Source of the DNA: Caldilineaceae bacterium
Lineage (GTDB): Bacteria; Chloroflexota; Anaerolineae; Caldilineales; Caldilineaceae
DNA: 64,000 nucleotides
NCBI GenBank assembly: GCA_022842065.1
Contig: JALHQH010000007.1
Location: forward strand, 62,001 to 126,000
Direction of reading: 5' to 3'
The notes under the pieces: generated by a model
Told to the model about the DNA's origin: nothing
What the model saw: the letters and a program-made list of their open reading frames with translations, nothing else
Database searches by the model: none
Translations under genes and position numbers: made by a program
In this document: positions 1 to 9,328 of the stretch, in pieces
Layout: each line of letters begins with the position of its first letter
Numbering within the stretch: the first letter of the stretch is position 1

Positions 1-603
1 CAAAGGGCTGGACGCTGGCGTCTGCTCTCTGTGATCTGTTTTGGGCTGGCCTGTGCCAGTAAACCGACCGCCTGGTTTTTTGCCCCCTTTTACGGCTTGC
101 TGCTGCTGGCCGATCAGCCAGGATTGCGTGCAGGGGTCTGGTTGGCCTTGCTCCGTCTCACGCCGCTCGCCTTGCGCCGCGTTTGGCCGGCACTAGCGGC
201 CTTTTTGCTGCTGATTGGCCCTTACCTGATCTGGGATGCGTTTGCTTTTTATGATGATGTCTGGCGGTGGAGCAACGGGCAAGGCGAACATGGGTACCAG
301 ATTTGGGGATGGGGGGCCAGCAACTTCGTTTTGCTCTTTGGTGGCCTGACTGACCGTTTTGCGCAGTGGCCCTTCTGGCGCCTGGAGTTAGTTTTGGCGC
401 TGCCGACCTTGCTCTGGTTTTTGCATCGCCAATTGCGCGTCAATACCTTAGCCAACGCGTGCTGGCACTACGGCGTCTTTCTCTTGATCTTCTTTTATGG
501 GAGCCGTTTTCTGAACGAGAATTACCTGGGGTACATCTTGGCCGTGCTTTTTGTGGCAATTATCCCGCTTTACAGTCGAGGGGGTGAAGGGGTGACGAGG
601 TGA
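1..603 (+). CDS. C-terminal part of a multi-pass membrane protein, GT-C glycosyltransferase-like (5' partial)
   Basis: The reading frame is open from the first base, so the N-terminus lies outside the window. About 200 visible residues contain several hydrophobic segments ([55 protein letters not shown]) with short polar loops. This topology and the motif [12 protein letters not shown] resemble the C-terminal half of integral-membrane GT-C type glycosyltransferases or DUF2029-like proteins. No catalytic motif is visible, so function is not assigned. The last residues (GGEGVTR) are encoded by the GGTGA-type repeat that continues into the intergenic region, so the repeat supplies the tail and the stop codon. 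Confidence 0.6.
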   Translation, partial: QRAGRWRLLSVICFGLACASKPTAWFFAPFYGLLLLADQPGLRAGVWLALLRLTPLALRRVWPALAAFLLLIGPYLIWDAFAFYDDVWRWSNGQGEHGYQIWGWGASNFVLLFGGLTDRFAQWPFWRLELVLALPTLLWFLHRQLRVNTLANACWHYGVFLLIFFYGSRFLNENYLGYILAVLFVAIIPLYSRGGEGVTR

Positions 604-806
604 AGGGGTGACAAGATGATACTATCTCCTGTCACCCTGTGATACTGTTGCACTATCTTACAACGGGATTCAAATCCCGGCCTGACAACGAGAAGCCGCC
701 GCAGCGGCTGAGAAAACGATCCTAGCCGCTGCGGCGGCTTCTCGCTGTTAGCAAGGGGTTTTAACCCCATTTCGTAAGATAGCGCAACAGTATCACCCTG
801 TCACCC
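604..806. repeat. Palindromic repeat element with GTGATACTGTTG terminal repeats
   Basis: The whole gap between two genes is a nested palindrome. Outer arms lie at 639-661 and 774-796 (23 nt, one mismatch), inner perfect 21-nt arms at 689-709 and 724-744, and two small palindromes (665-678 and 756-769) sit between them. GTGATACTGTTG and the preceding GGTGACA-type repeat recur at the ends of the element at 24841-25258. The right end touches the stop codon of the RpiR-type gene. It could act as a bidirectional terminator, and the conserved ends suggest a MITE-like origin. Confidence 0.75.
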
Positions 807-1676
807 TTAATCTTCGTCCTCTGCGCCTTCCAGATCACGTAGATCGGGTTGGGTCAGGAATTGGTAGGCCTGTTGGAATTCGGTAAGATGTTTGTCAACC
901 GAATTGGCATTGTCGCGACTGGCAATCTGAACTAAGGCCGCAAGGGCGGCAACCAGGGCGACGATACTGGGTAGTGGCCCGGCCACATCGGTTGGGGCAA
1001 AGATGACCCGATCCGAAACCCGATTGACTGGACTAGCGAGCGAACCAATAATGCCCAACGTGGTACAGCCCTTGAGGCGCGCCAATTCAAGCGACCGTGC
1101 CACATTGGAGCCGTAAGAGGTGGCACTAATCCCGATGACCAACGTGTTCGGGCTCACATTCATAAGGACGGCTGCCTTTTTGACCGCATCATTCGAGACA
1201 GCTTCGGCGGAAATGCCACGGTGGCGCAGTTGCTGAGCAGTTAACTCGGCTACCGCCTCGGCGTAGCCTTCCGCCACCAAAATGATGTGTTTGGCCCGCT
1301 CAAACATGTTGGCAATTTCTTCAATGTGTTCAGGCGGCATGTGGGTCAGCATCTGTTTTAGATTGTGCTGTTCATGCAACGTGCGGTCTTTGAAAACGCC
1401 GGCTGGATCAAGCCCCGAAAGCTCTTTGGGGCGATAGGACGCATAGATTTCTGACTTAACCTGGTCACGCACATCGTTGAGCAATTCGGGATAGCCGTTG
1501 TACCCGAGGCGTTGTGAAAAACGGACTACAGTTGTCGTATCAACACCAACCGCATACGCTAATTGCGCAGCAGTCATAAACGAAACTTCGTAGTAGTTAC
1601 TCATAATATAATCAGCCACTTTGCGGTAACTGCGGCTGAGATGGTCATAATACTCACGAATTTTTTCTCTATACAT
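807..1676 (-). CDS. MurR/RpiR family transcriptional regulator (HTH_6 + SIS)
   Basis: Regulator of about 289 residues. Residues 1-75 form an RpiR-type helix-turn-helix domain (YRKVADYIMSNYYEVSFMTA then VGVDTTTVVRFSQRLGY). Residues about 120-250 form a SIS sugar-phosphate binding domain (ILVAEGYAEAVAELTAQQLR, LVIGISATSYG, GCTTLGIIGS). Members of this family sense phosphorylated sugars and control sugar catabolic genes. The ATG at 1676 is preferred over an in-frame TTG at 1688, although the ribosome binding site is weak. The gene stands alone, with 450 bp of AT-rich DNA upstream, so its targets cannot be read from context; sugar genes begin about 3 kb away. The C-terminal tail is acidic (EGAEDED). 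Confidence 0.9.
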   Translation of the reverse strand: MYREKIREYYDHLSRSYRKVADYIMSNYYEVSFMTAAQLAYAVGVDTTTVVRFSQRLGYNGYPELLNDVRDQVKSEIYASYRPKELSGLDPAGVFKDRTLHEQHNLKQMLTHMPPEHIEEIANMFERAKHIILVAEGYAEAVAELTAQQLRHRGISAEAVSNDAVKKAAVLMNVSPNTLVIGISATSYGSNVARSLELARLKGCTTLGIIGSLASPVNRVSDRVIFAPTDVAGPLPSIVALVAALAALVQIASRDNANSVDKHLTEFQQAYQFLTQPDLRDLEGAEDED

Positions 1677-2132
1677 TGAATGTTCCAAATTCTAAGATAT
1701 TACTATTTATTAGGTATATAACAGAGCACAGGGTAAATAGGTACTGAACATTGTTAGATACTACACTAAGTATAACATTAATTTTGCATTTGTAAGTGAT
1801 GATTGCATCCATTCCTGCACTAGTTCATCGAAATTTGCAGGGTGGTATCACTTGCTATTAGCTGGTGATTCAGAAAAATACTTTCGACTTCGAACTATTC
1901 TCGCGGTTGGGGTAAACTGTGCGAGGTTTGGTTTCATCTACCGCTGCGAGCCTGAGTTTTTACAAAGTGCGTGTGCCGTTAGAAGCGAGTGTAGTCAATA
2001 AATTTAGCAGGGGGCTGCAGTGAGACCTAATGCACAGGATGAACACGACCGGTGAAGCAGAAGTGATAACATTTCGCTCAGTATACCCGAAACAATCAAA
2101 ACTGTCAAACTATTAAGCATAAATTGTCTTTA
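1677..2132. other. 456-bp AT-rich intergenic region
   Basis: Divergent region between the RpiR-type gene and the deacetylase gene. It is clearly AT-richer than its surroundings and probably holds both promoters. No open frame, hairpin terminator or convincing -35/-10 pair was found. Confidence 0.5.
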
Positions 2133-3515
2133 ATGAACAAAAGTATGACAACTTTGCACAAATACTTTACAAGCATGTTTTTTGTTAGCATTATCATGCT
2201 CTTTGCCCTCTTTGGCTTGCTGCTCAGTTGCCGCACCGCTGCGCCGTCTGCGCCGGCAACTGCTGACCGCCAAACGATTGAAGCCGTTGTTGCTCGCACC
2301 CCGGTCGTTGTGCAAACGCCGCAGCCGCGAGCCGGGTTGGTACCCCCCGCTGCCACCACCACTTTGTCACAAAGCACACCGGTTGCTACCGCGCCACTGA
2401 CGCCGACACAACTCTTTTTGGCCCCTGTGTTGCAAATGGCAGGGGGGCTGACGCCATTCACGATAACGCACCCGCCTACCGCCACAACGGTATTGGCTGA
2501 ATTGCTCTCGCAAACCACCGAAGTCCAAGCACGCGTCGCCGTTTCGATGGCAACAATGGCACGCACCCTGGCTGAAAGCGTCCAGCCGCCGTTGACAACG
2601 ACCGCGCCGTTAAGTCAGCCCCTTGTGCTCAGTGTCACGGCGCTGCTGAGCGACGCCCTCGCGCTCCCAGCTCCCACCATCGCACCGACTGCTTTTCCCC
2701 CAACCAACGTGCCCCCTGCGGTTGTACAGGATGCCCCGGCGTTGACCATGACCAATCCATTGACCCAGGTCTCACCCTATCCCGTGCCGGCCCCGCCGGC
2801 CCAATTGCCGGCGGATGGCGAAGTGCGGCGGGCCTATGTGCCGATTCTCATGTACCACTATCTCAGCGTGCCGCCGGCAAACACCGATATCTATCGCCGT
2901 GATCTCTCGATCGATCCTGAGCGCTTTGCCGCCCACCTTGATCGCTTACAGGCCGAAGGGTATACGACGATCTCGCTTTATGCCTTACATGCATACCTCA
3001 CCCAAGGCGCGCCCTTGCCGCCTAAACCGGTGGTCATCACCTTTGATGATGGCTATCGGGATAATTACGAAAATGCCTTGCCCTTGCTGACTGCGCGTAA
3101 GATGACGGCCACCTTTTTTATTGTGGTCGATTTTATCAATCGGGAGCGGCCTGAATATTTAAGCTGGGAGATGGTACGCGCCCTCCATGCGGCCGGCATG
3201 TCGGTCGAAGCGCATGGAATCGACCACACCACCTTGCGGGGCCGTTCTGCGGCTGATCTTGAATATCAAGCGCTCCGCAGCTACGAGACAATCCAGGATC
3301 GGATCGGCGTGCGCCCTCGCTTTATCTCTTACCCTGCCGGTGAATATGATGCGGCAACGATTACGATGTTTCAAAGTGCCGGCTACTGGGCCGGCTTTAC
3401 TACCGTCCAAGGGGCAACCCATCGTAGCGATGAACTCTTTACGTTGCGGCGCGTGCGTATGCGCAATACAACCACGGCGGATGAGTTAATCCGTCTGCTC
3501 ACCGCCGATTGGTGA
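2133..3515 (+). CDS. Polysaccharide deacetylase (NodB/CE4) lipoprotein
   Basis: Secreted CE4 deacetylase of about 460 residues. An N-terminal hydrophobic segment ends in LLLSC, a lipobox that predicts a lipid-anchored protein. About 200 residues of Thr/Pro/Ala-rich low complexity follow and act as a spacer. The NodB domain fills the C-terminal 230 residues. It has the metal-binding motif TFDDGYRDN, the HxxxH motif in AHGIDHTTL, and SYPAGEYD as motif 3. The family removes N- or O-acetyl groups from cell-wall or extracellular polysaccharides in a metal-dependent reaction. Start: an in-frame TTG lies at 2124, but the ATG at 2133 is more likely. The 3' end overlaps the convergent DUF309 gene by 30 bp. 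Confidence 0.9.
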   Translation: MNKSMTTLHKYFTSMFFVSIIMLFALFGLLLSCRTAAPSAPATADRQTIEAVVARTPVVVQTPQPRAGLVPPAATTTLSQSTPVATAPLTPTQLFLAPVLQMAGGLTPFTITHPPTATTVLAELLSQTTEVQARVAVSMATMARTLAESVQPPLTTTAPLSQPLVLSVTALLSDALALPAPTIAPTAFPPTNVPPAVVQDAPALTMTNPLTQVSPYPVPAPPAQLPADGEVRRAYVPILMYHYLSVPPANTDIYRRDLSIDPERFAAHLDRLQAEGYTTISLYALHAYLTQGAPLPPKPVVITFDDGYRDNYENALPLLTARKMTATFFIVVDFINRERPEYLSWEMVRALHAAGMSVEAHGIDHTTLRGRSAADLEYQALRSYETIQDRIGVRPRFISYPAGEYDAATITMFQSAGYWAGFTTVQGATHRSDELFTLRRVRMRNTTTADELIRLLTADW

Positions 3516-4346
3516 GTGGTCGGTAACGATGAGCTGTGGAAAACGGCTACGGTCAAATTCCGGTAGACCGGCCGGCCCTCGTTGCGCCACCTCGGCGTGA
3601 ATTGCGCTGGCTGCGCGCCGAAAACTTTGGAGATCGATGCCCTGACAGTGATCGGGCAAGGCGCGCAACTTGGGTAGCCCGCGGCGAAAAAGCTTTAAGG
3701 CCCCTCGCCAATTCTGCCGCTCGATGTGGAGGAATGCCACCCCCACCTGTAGGATCCCCTGGTACAGTTCACGGATCGGGCGTGGTTCGGCTAGCCATGC
3801 CGCTTCTAAATATTCATGTTGTTCAAAATATTCGCCGCGATTAAAGGCGGCTACGCCCTGGCGTGCCAACGGGCTTAGCTGATCAGCCCAACCCGCAGGA
3901 TAGATGGTGGGGGGGTGCAAATGCTGCGCGACCACTGTCACCACTTCGCTTAGCATGCGGCTGCGCGGCCAGGCCTGGTCGGCCCCAGCCTGGCGCGCCG
4001 CCTTTAAGGTTTCGCCATCCACATGGCTGCCAAAGGCATAAAGGGGGATCTGTCGGGTATGGGGTTGTAACTTGGCCTGCTGAATTGCCCTTTGCCATTC
4101 GCCCGCGACCTGTAGATCAACGAGCGCCAGCACGGGAAAATAATCCACCACTGCTGCCATAAATGCCGTTGCTGTCGCGACCGTAATCGGATACCCACCC
4201 TGGCCGCGAATCACATCTTCCAGGCGCGTAGCCAAGAAGAGATCGTCTGCCAAGCAGACAACCACCGGCTGCAACCAATCCCACGCCCCGGCTGCTTGCC
4301 CTGGCTGTTCCTGGGCGACCGCCATGCTCTCCATAAGTTCAGCCAT
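3486..4346 (-). CDS. DUF309 protein with N-terminal receiver-like domain
   Basis: 286 residues in two parts. Residues about 25-145 resemble a CheY-like receiver fold (VVVCLADDLFLATRLEDVI, VLALVDLQV, IPLYAFGSH), with an aspartate at the expected strand end but no clear active-site set. Residues about 160-250 are a DUF309 helical domain with the signature EYFEQHEYLEAAW followed by LYQGILQVGVAFLHI. DUF309 proteins are common in Chloroflexi, cyanobacteria and Firmicutes and have no proven activity. The fusion suggests a degenerate receiver controlling a helical effector domain, which is an inference. It is convergent with, and overlaps, the deacetylase gene. Confidence 0.8.
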   Translation of the reverse strand: MAELMESMAVAQEQPGQAAGAWDWLQPVVVCLADDLFLATRLEDVIRGQGGYPITVATATAFMAAVVDYFPVLALVDLQVAGEWQRAIQQAKLQPHTRQIPLYAFGSHVDGETLKAARQAGADQAWPRSRMLSEVVTVVAQHLHPPTIYPAGWADQLSPLARQGVAAFNRGEYFEQHEYLEAAWLAEPRPIRELYQGILQVGVAFLHIERQNWRGALKLFRRGLPKLRALPDHCQGIDLQSFRRAASAIHAEVAQRGPAGLPEFDRSRFPQLIVTDHSPIGGEQTD

Positions 4347-4609
4347 GATCTACCCCTTTTTCCACCGGCCGTTGCAACCGGTTTGCCAACCAATCGCAAC
4401 TTCGCCTGCATCCCATTTGCTGGCCATAAACCATAGCATATTTGGCGACCGCGCTCAAGTCTCGCTGCTTTACAATTAGCCCAGCCGCACAAAGTGAAAT
4501 TTACCCGTGACAGTTTGCACGCGTTGACAATTTCGGCCAGATCACATAGCATTTGCAAAGTTGCTCCCTGCACTCATCTAAAATTTGCCCGACAAAGAGA
4601 GAATTAATC

Positions 4610-5413
4610 ATGAGCCTACGCTTAGTGACACTCGCACAACTTGCCCATTTTCGTGATGAAGGATATGTGGTTTTTCCAACCTTTTTTGATCAAGCTGAAC
4701 TGGCCGCGATGTTGGCCGAACTCGCCCGCTTTAAGCAGGAGGGACTAGGCCGCAACGTCGCCACCGCCGGTGATGGGAAGACCCAATCAACGGCACAAAT
4801 TAACTATCAGATCATCCCGCTCAATGATAAGAGCACCCTCTTTCGCGCCTTTCCCTTTAATCCCAAGGTGGTGGCCGTGGTCGGAGAATTGATCGGCACC
4901 CCCTTTGTGCGCCAACTTGATCAGATCTTTCTCAAACCGGGGCGCACCGGCGCGGGCACCAGTTGGCACACCGACAACGCTTACTTTCAGATTAGCGATC
5001 CCACCAAAGGCGTCGGTATGTGGATCGCACTGCACGATGCCAACCTGGCTAACGGTACTCTGCATGTGATCCCGCGCAGCCATCTCGAAAGTTTTGTCCA
5101 CGCCCGCGACCTGGGCAGCGACCACCACATTACCTTCCAGGCCGACGACAGCCGCGCCGTACCGATTATCTTGCCGGCGGGCGGTGCCGTTTTCTTCAAC
5201 TATGGGATCGGCCACGGTACCAAAGCGAACAATACCGACCACGAGCGCGCCGGCCTGGCCTTTCACTTCCTCAACACAGACTATGCCAGCAACGCCCGGT
5301 TGGTTAATGGCCTGGTCCATGTTACTGGCCCCGATGCCACCGGCGGCGAACGCGAATACGGTACGCGGGTCGCCGATACCTGGGCAACCGAAGTGCAACG
5401 CCTGACCCAATAA
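4610..5413 (+). CDS. Phytanoyl-CoA dioxygenase (PhyH) family protein
   Basis: 267-residue Fe(II)/2-oxoglutarate-dependent oxygenase. The iron-binding facial triad is visible as H120 and D122 (SWHTDNAYF) and H202 (IGHGTK), with R213 placed to hold 2-oxoglutarate. Length matches bacterial PhyH proteins, which hydroxylate diverse small molecules; the substrate is not evident. The ATG at 4610 is chosen because AAAGAGAG lies just upstream, although the frame is open further back. It begins a same-strand run with the SDR (40 bp downstream) and the ApnL-like gene, so a role in oxidative breakdown of a plant-derived carbohydrate or related compound is plausible. Confidence 0.88.
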   Translation: MSLRLVTLAQLAHFRDEGYVVFPTFFDQAELAAMLAELARFKQEGLGRNVATAGDGKTQSTAQINYQIIPLNDKSTLFRAFPFNPKVVAVVGELIGTPFVRQLDQIFLKPGRTGAGTSWHTDNAYFQISDPTKGVGMWIALHDANLANGTLHVIPRSHLESFVHARDLGSDHHITFQADDSRAVPIILPAGGAVFFNYGIGHGTKANNTDHERAGLAFHFLNTDYASNARLVNGLVHVTGPDATGGEREYGTRVADTWATEVQRLTQ

Positions 5414-5453
5414 CCCAATCACGAATCACCCAAGCGCAACAGGAGAGGCGATT

Positions 5454-6215
5454 ATGCGTTTACAGGATAAAGTGGCAATTGTTACCGGCGGCGGGGCCGG
5501 CATGGGGCTGGCCGTGGCGCGTGCCTATGCCCGCGAGGGTGCCAAAGTTGTCATTGCCGAAATCAAAGCGGCCGATGGTGAGGCGGCGGTTAGAGAAATT
5601 AGCGCCGCTGGCGGCAGTGCCCACTTTGTCCAGACCGATGTGGCCAAAGCTGGTGACGTCGAAACCCTTGTCGCGCAAGCGGTCGCGCACTTTGGCGGGC
5701 TTGATATTCTCTACAACAACGCCGCCATTCAACTGGTGGGCCAGGATGCCCGCGCCCACGAGCTAAGCGAAGAGGTCTGGGATCGCACCTATAATGTCAA
5801 TATCCGCGGTGTCTGGCTGTGTGCCAAGTATGCCATCGCGGCTATGTTGCTGCGCGGTGGTGGCTCGATCATCAATGTGGCCTCGCCCACTGGCCTGGTT
5901 GGCTGCGCACCGGGGTACACCGCCTACAGTTCGAGCAAAGGCGCGGTCTATGGTTTGACGCGCGTCATGGCCGCCGACTATGCGCGCGACCGGATTCGGG
6001 TCAATGCCCTGGTACCGGGGCCGATTGAAACGCCACTCACCAAGACAATCTTCGCCGATCCGGCGACGCGTGAAAGTCTGATCAACGCCGTCCCCCTGGG
6101 GCGCTTAGGGCAACCGGAAGATGTGGTGGGGTTGGCCGTTTTTCTCGCGTCGGACGAGTCAGCTTATTGTACTGGGGGCAGCTTTATGGTTGATGGCGGG
6201 CAGACCGCGGTTTAA
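5454..6215 (+). CDS. SDR family NAD(P)-dependent oxidoreductase
   Basis: Classical short-chain dehydrogenase of 253 residues. TGGGAGMG at 11-18 binds the cofactor, NNAA follows near 88-91, the catalytic serine is in NVAS (144), and Y158/K162 form the YxxxK pair (YSSSK). The C-terminal MVDGG motif is typical. An acidic residue after the second strand (IAEI) favours NAD over NADP. AGGAGAGG precedes the ATG. Position between a PhyH dioxygenase and an ApnL-like lactonase suggests oxidation of a sugar or sugar lactone, but the substrate is inferred from context only. The stop codon TAA is the first part of an AATT-rich repeat. Confidence 0.92.
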   Translation: MRLQDKVAIVTGGGAGMGLAVARAYAREGAKVVIAEIKAADGEAAVREISAAGGSAHFVQTDVAKAGDVETLVAQAVAHFGGLDILYNNAAIQLVGQDARAHELSEEVWDRTYNVNIRGVWLCAKYAIAAMLLRGGGSIINVASPTGLVGCAPGYTAYSSSKGAVYGLTRVMAADYARDRIRVNALVPGPIETPLTKTIFADPATRESLINAVPLGRLGQPEDVVGLAVFLASDESAYCTGGSFMVDGGQTAV

Positions 6216-6252
6216 CAATTAATTGTCAATTGAGAATGGTGAATTGTTAATG
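6213..6252. repeat. AATTG-type inverted oligomer repeat at a stop codon
   Basis: Units resembling TTAACAATT, AATTGTCAATTGA and GAATTGTTAA follow in direct then inverted order, beginning inside the SDR stop codon. The same unit family recurs at 13571-13612. Confidence 0.6.
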
Positions 6253-6269
6253 AACAGAGGGTACTTCCC

Positions 6270-8240
6270 ATGAATAGCCTACCCACCAATGTCCTTTACT
6301 ATGGCAAAGCCGACCCACTCCCCGAACAAACTGCGCTGCGGGCCGGTCCCCTCACCATGCTCTATGAAAATGGTGATCTGCGTTATATCAAGCTGGGTGA
6401 CCACGAAATTGTGCGCCGGCTCTATGTGGCCATCCGCGATCGTAACTGGAACACGGCGGCCAATCAACTGAGCAATGTGCAGATGGATATCGGTGAGGAT
6501 CATTTCCAGATCAGCTACACCTGCACCAACCAACTGGCCGACATTGACTTTGTCTGGCACGGCACGCTAGTCGGCGCGACGGACGGGACGATAACCTGCA
6601 CGCTGGCCGGCCAGGCTCGTTCGACCTTTCTGCGCAACCGGATTGGCTTCTGCCTGCTCCATCCCCCCTCGATTGCCGGGGCCAAGGCGCGCATCAGCCA
6701 TGTTGATGGCAATACCGAAGAACACCACTTTCCCGTCCACATCGCGCCGCAACTGATTATCGACGGCATCATCAAGCCCGTCAGCCCTTTTGATGAGATG
6801 CGTGCGGTCGCCCATGAAGTGGCGCCCGGCCTTTGGGCCAAGGTCACTTTCAGCGGTGAAACCTTTGAAATGGAAGATCAGCGTAACTGGACCGATGCCT
6901 CCTACAAAACCTATGGCACCCCGCTGCGCCTGCCCTTCCCGGTGACGGTGGCACAAGGGACGAAAATTGAGCAGGCGGTAAAGATTGCTGTCACGGGGCA
7001 ATTGCCGGCCACGCTCCAGCATACACCGGTGGCGAATCAGCCGGCGGCCATCACCTTGACGGTTGGCAACCAACAAACGCCCTTGCCCAAGCTTGGGTTA
7101 GGGGTGGCGAGTCATGGGCAAGCGTTGCACGCTGGGGAAATTGAACGGCTACAGCGGTTACAACTGGCTCATCTGCGCGTCGATCTGCATTTGGCCGATC
7201 CTGCCCATCGCCAGGCACTCAGCCAGGCTACCGCCGAAGCCAAGACGCTCGGCCTCCAACTTGAGATCGCGATCCACCTCAGTGCCCAGGCTGAGGCTGA
7301 ATTGGCCGCGCTGGTCATGTTGCTAAACGAAATCCGGCCCCCTGTGGCCCGCTGGCTGATCTTCCGCCAGGGGGAAAAGACGACCACCGCGCCTTGGATT
7401 GCATTGGCGCGAACTCAGCTCGCATCCTACGACCCAACCGTACCCATGGGGGCCGGCACGAATGTCTATTTCACAGAGTTGAACAGCCGGCGACCGCCCA
7501 TTGATGTGCTTGATCTCGTCGCCTACAGCATCAATCCTCAAGTCCATGCCTTTGACAACGCATCGCTGGTCGAGACGCTGGCCGCACAAGCGACCACCGC
7601 GACCAGCGCGCGTCAATTCTGTGGCAAGCTGGGGTTGGTGATCAGCCCGATTACCTTGCAACCGCGCTTCAATCCGAATGCGACGGGGCCGGAAGCGCAA
7701 CCCGCGCCTGGTGCGTTACCACCCCAAGTCGATCCCCGGCAGCTGTCCCTCTTTGGGGCCGGCTGGACCTTGGGCAGCATCAAACAACTGGCCGAAACCG
7801 GCGAGGTTGAAAGTATCACCTACTACGAAACGACCGGCTGGCGCGGTGTGATGGAAAGTGCACAGGGGTCACCTTTGCCGGCGCAGTTTCCCTCACTGCC
7901 GGGTAGCGTCTTCCCGCTCTATCATCTCTTGGCGGATGTGGGTGAATTTGCCGGAGGCGAGGTTGTGCAGAGCAAATCGAGTGAACCACTAAAGGTCGAG
8001 GGCTTGGTACTGCAAAAAGCTGGGCACCGACGCGTACTGTTGGCGAATTTTACGGGGCAGGCACAGTGGGTTACATTGACCGGGTTGACCGGTAACGCCA
8101 CTCTGCGACGGTTGGATGGGGAAAATGTCGTGCAAGCGATGCTGGAACCAAAGGCTTATCGCGCCGGTCATCAACAATCAACCGAGCACGCCAATGATTT
8201 GACTTTGCCGCCCTTTGGGCTAATCTGTTTAGATTGCTGA
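6270..8240 (+). CDS. apnL: Probable D-apionate lactonase (ApnL-like), three-domain protein
   Basis: 656-residue protein with no signal peptide. The N-terminal part (about 1-250) is beta-rich with the conserved-looking stretches LRAGPLTMLYENGDLRYI and RSTFLRNRIGFCLLHP. The middle (about 270-530) alternates helix and strand like a TIM barrel. The C-terminal part contains a short beta region (VLLANFTG). This order matches my recollection of the D-apionate lactonase family, which hydrolyses D-apionolactone in apiose catabolism. No catalytic residue can be proved from sequence alone. Preceding SDR and PhyH genes are compatible with a sugar-acid pathway. If not ApnL, it is an uncharacterised member of the same superfamily. 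Confidence 0.58.
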   Translation: MNSLPTNVLYYGKADPLPEQTALRAGPLTMLYENGDLRYIKLGDHEIVRRLYVAIRDRNWNTAANQLSNVQMDIGEDHFQISYTCTNQLADIDFVWHGTLVGATDGTITCTLAGQARSTFLRNRIGFCLLHPPSIAGAKARISHVDGNTEEHHFPVHIAPQLIIDGIIKPVSPFDEMRAVAHEVAPGLWAKVTFSGETFEMEDQRNWTDASYKTYGTPLRLPFPVTVAQGTKIEQAVKIAVTGQLPATLQHTPVANQPAAITLTVGNQQTPLPKLGLGVASHGQALHAGEIERLQRLQLAHLRVDLHLADPAHRQALSQATAEAKTLGLQLEIAIHLSAQAEAELAALVMLLNEIRPPVARWLIFRQGEKTTTAPWIALARTQLASYDPTVPMGAGTNVYFTELNSRRPPIDVLDLVAYSINPQVHAFDNASLVETLAAQATTATSARQFCGKLGLVISPITLQPRFNPNATGPEAQPAPGALPPQVDPRQLSLFGAGWTLGSIKQLAETGEVESITYYETTGWRGVMESAQGSPLPAQFPSLPGSVFPLYHLLADVGEFAGGEVVQSKSSEPLKVEGLVLQKAGHRRVLLANFTGQAQWVTLTGLTGNATLRRLDGENVVQAMLEPKAYRAGHQQSTEHANDLTLPPFGLICLDC

Positions 8241-8302
8241 ACAGGCCAATCGCTGCGATACTAGGCCTGATGGGCCACGCAATGAAAAATTTTGCCACAG
8301 CA

Positions 8303-8347
8303 CACAGATAAACACAGATAGAAAAGAATCATCTGTGTTTATCTGTG
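8303..8347. terminator. Hairpin between convergent genes, 17-bp perfect stem
   Basis: Arms 8303-8319 and 8331-8347 pair perfectly around an 11-nt loop. Each arm is itself made of the ACACAGATA unit repeated in tandem. Placed between the ends of two convergent genes, it can terminate in both directions. Confidence 0.7.
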
Positions 8348-8352
8348 ACGAT

Positions 8353-9225
8353 TTACATGTCCGCCTGACTGGGCTGCGGTGCGTCGGGATCAATGCCATG
8401 TAATCGGAGGAGCGCGGCATAGTGCGCTGAACGCGTCCGCTCTAGATCTGCTGTCTGTACCACTTGATCGGCGCGCATTTGTTCCTGATCGGCGCGAATT
8501 CGCTCCTGTTCAGCCCTTTGGATCGCCAATTCAGCGCGTTCTCTTTCGGCGCGCAAATAGGGTGAAATGAAATGATTATAGACATCATCATCAACCAATT
8601 GCGGCGGTTCCGGCAAGTGATAAAGATCGGCCAGGCGAAATTGAAAACCCGGCAACACATGGGAGCGAATTACCCCATTGATGGGCTGAATCGGCACATA
8701 AACACCATCCGCGTTTAAGTGATAGCCGGCGCTTTCTTGCCCGCGTTTGTCCAGTATATAGTGTTCCTTTACCCCAGCTTCAGCATACTCTTGTCGTTTG
8801 GTAATAGTGTCTCGTATTACTTCTTGTTCTGTATAATCAGATAACGATTCAACACAAAGATCAAAGATGCCTCTATAGGAACGATCCTTGTCGCCTAATG
8901 GTACCGCGTTGGTATTCAAGACAATGGCCAAATCTGGCCTACGAATCGCAATTCGATTTATCAGCGCCAAACGAAAAGCAAACTTTAAGCCTATCAGGCG
9001 GCCGATGGGGTGAGCCAACAGAAAGCGATTAAGCAGGTCAAGAAACCAAAAGTAAAGCTGGGATTGCCCATAGGTTGTTGATGGCATTAATTCTAGACGA
9101 CCGTTATTCCATTCATAGCTAAAGTCGTGGTGCCGATAATAGGTTCGCCAATACTCCGCCTCGGAGACAGCTTTGCCATCCTCTGCGCTATCTGTTTGTT
9201 CTAATTCATCTTGTTGTGCCGACAT
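8353..9225 (-). CDS. Uma2 family (DUF820) endonuclease-like protein
   Basis: 290 residues. The Uma2 domain (about 20-210) shows the family pattern: YEWNNGRLELMP, then RRPDLAIVLN, DLCVESLS, KRQEYAEAGVKEHYILD. The PD and downstream acidic residue correspond to a PD-(D/E)XK nuclease core, although the biological role of Uma2 proteins is unknown. The C-terminal 80 residues are a charged heptad-like coiled coil (RAERERAELAIQRAEQERI). Uma2 genes are highly multiplied in Chloroflexi and cyanobacteria. The gene is single, without an obvious partner. The Shine-Dalgarno sequence is weak, so the start is likely but not certain. Confidence 0.85.
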   Translation of the reverse strand: MSAQQDELEQTDSAEDGKAVSEAEYWRTYYRHHDFSYEWNNGRLELMPSTTYGQSQLYFWFLDLLNRFLLAHPIGRLIGLKFAFRLALINRIAIRRPDLAIVLNTNAVPLGDKDRSYRGIFDLCVESLSDYTEQEVIRDTITKRQEYAEAGVKEHYILDKRGQESAGYHLNADGVYVPIQPINGVIRSHVLPGFQFRLADLYHLPEPPQLVDDDVYNHFISPYLRAERERAELAIQRAEQERIRADQEQMRADQVVQTADLERTRSAHYAALLRLHGIDPDAPQPSQADM

Positions 9226-9254
9226 ATGAGAGATGATCCCGTTATAATTATGAT

Positions 9255-9320
9255 GATTTAGGGCTTACACGCCGCTTCCGTTCGCCGCGGCAAAGGGAAG
9301 CGGCGTGTAAGCCCTAAATC
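9255..9320. terminator. 25-bp perfect inverted repeat, probable terminator/REP-like hairpin
   Basis: Arms 9255-9279 and 9296-9320 are exact complements around a 16-nt loop. It lies just after the HpaI-type aldolase gene in the direction of transcription. No strong U-run follows, so a repeat element is as likely as a terminator. Confidence 0.65.
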
Positions 9321-9328
9321 ACCAAATC

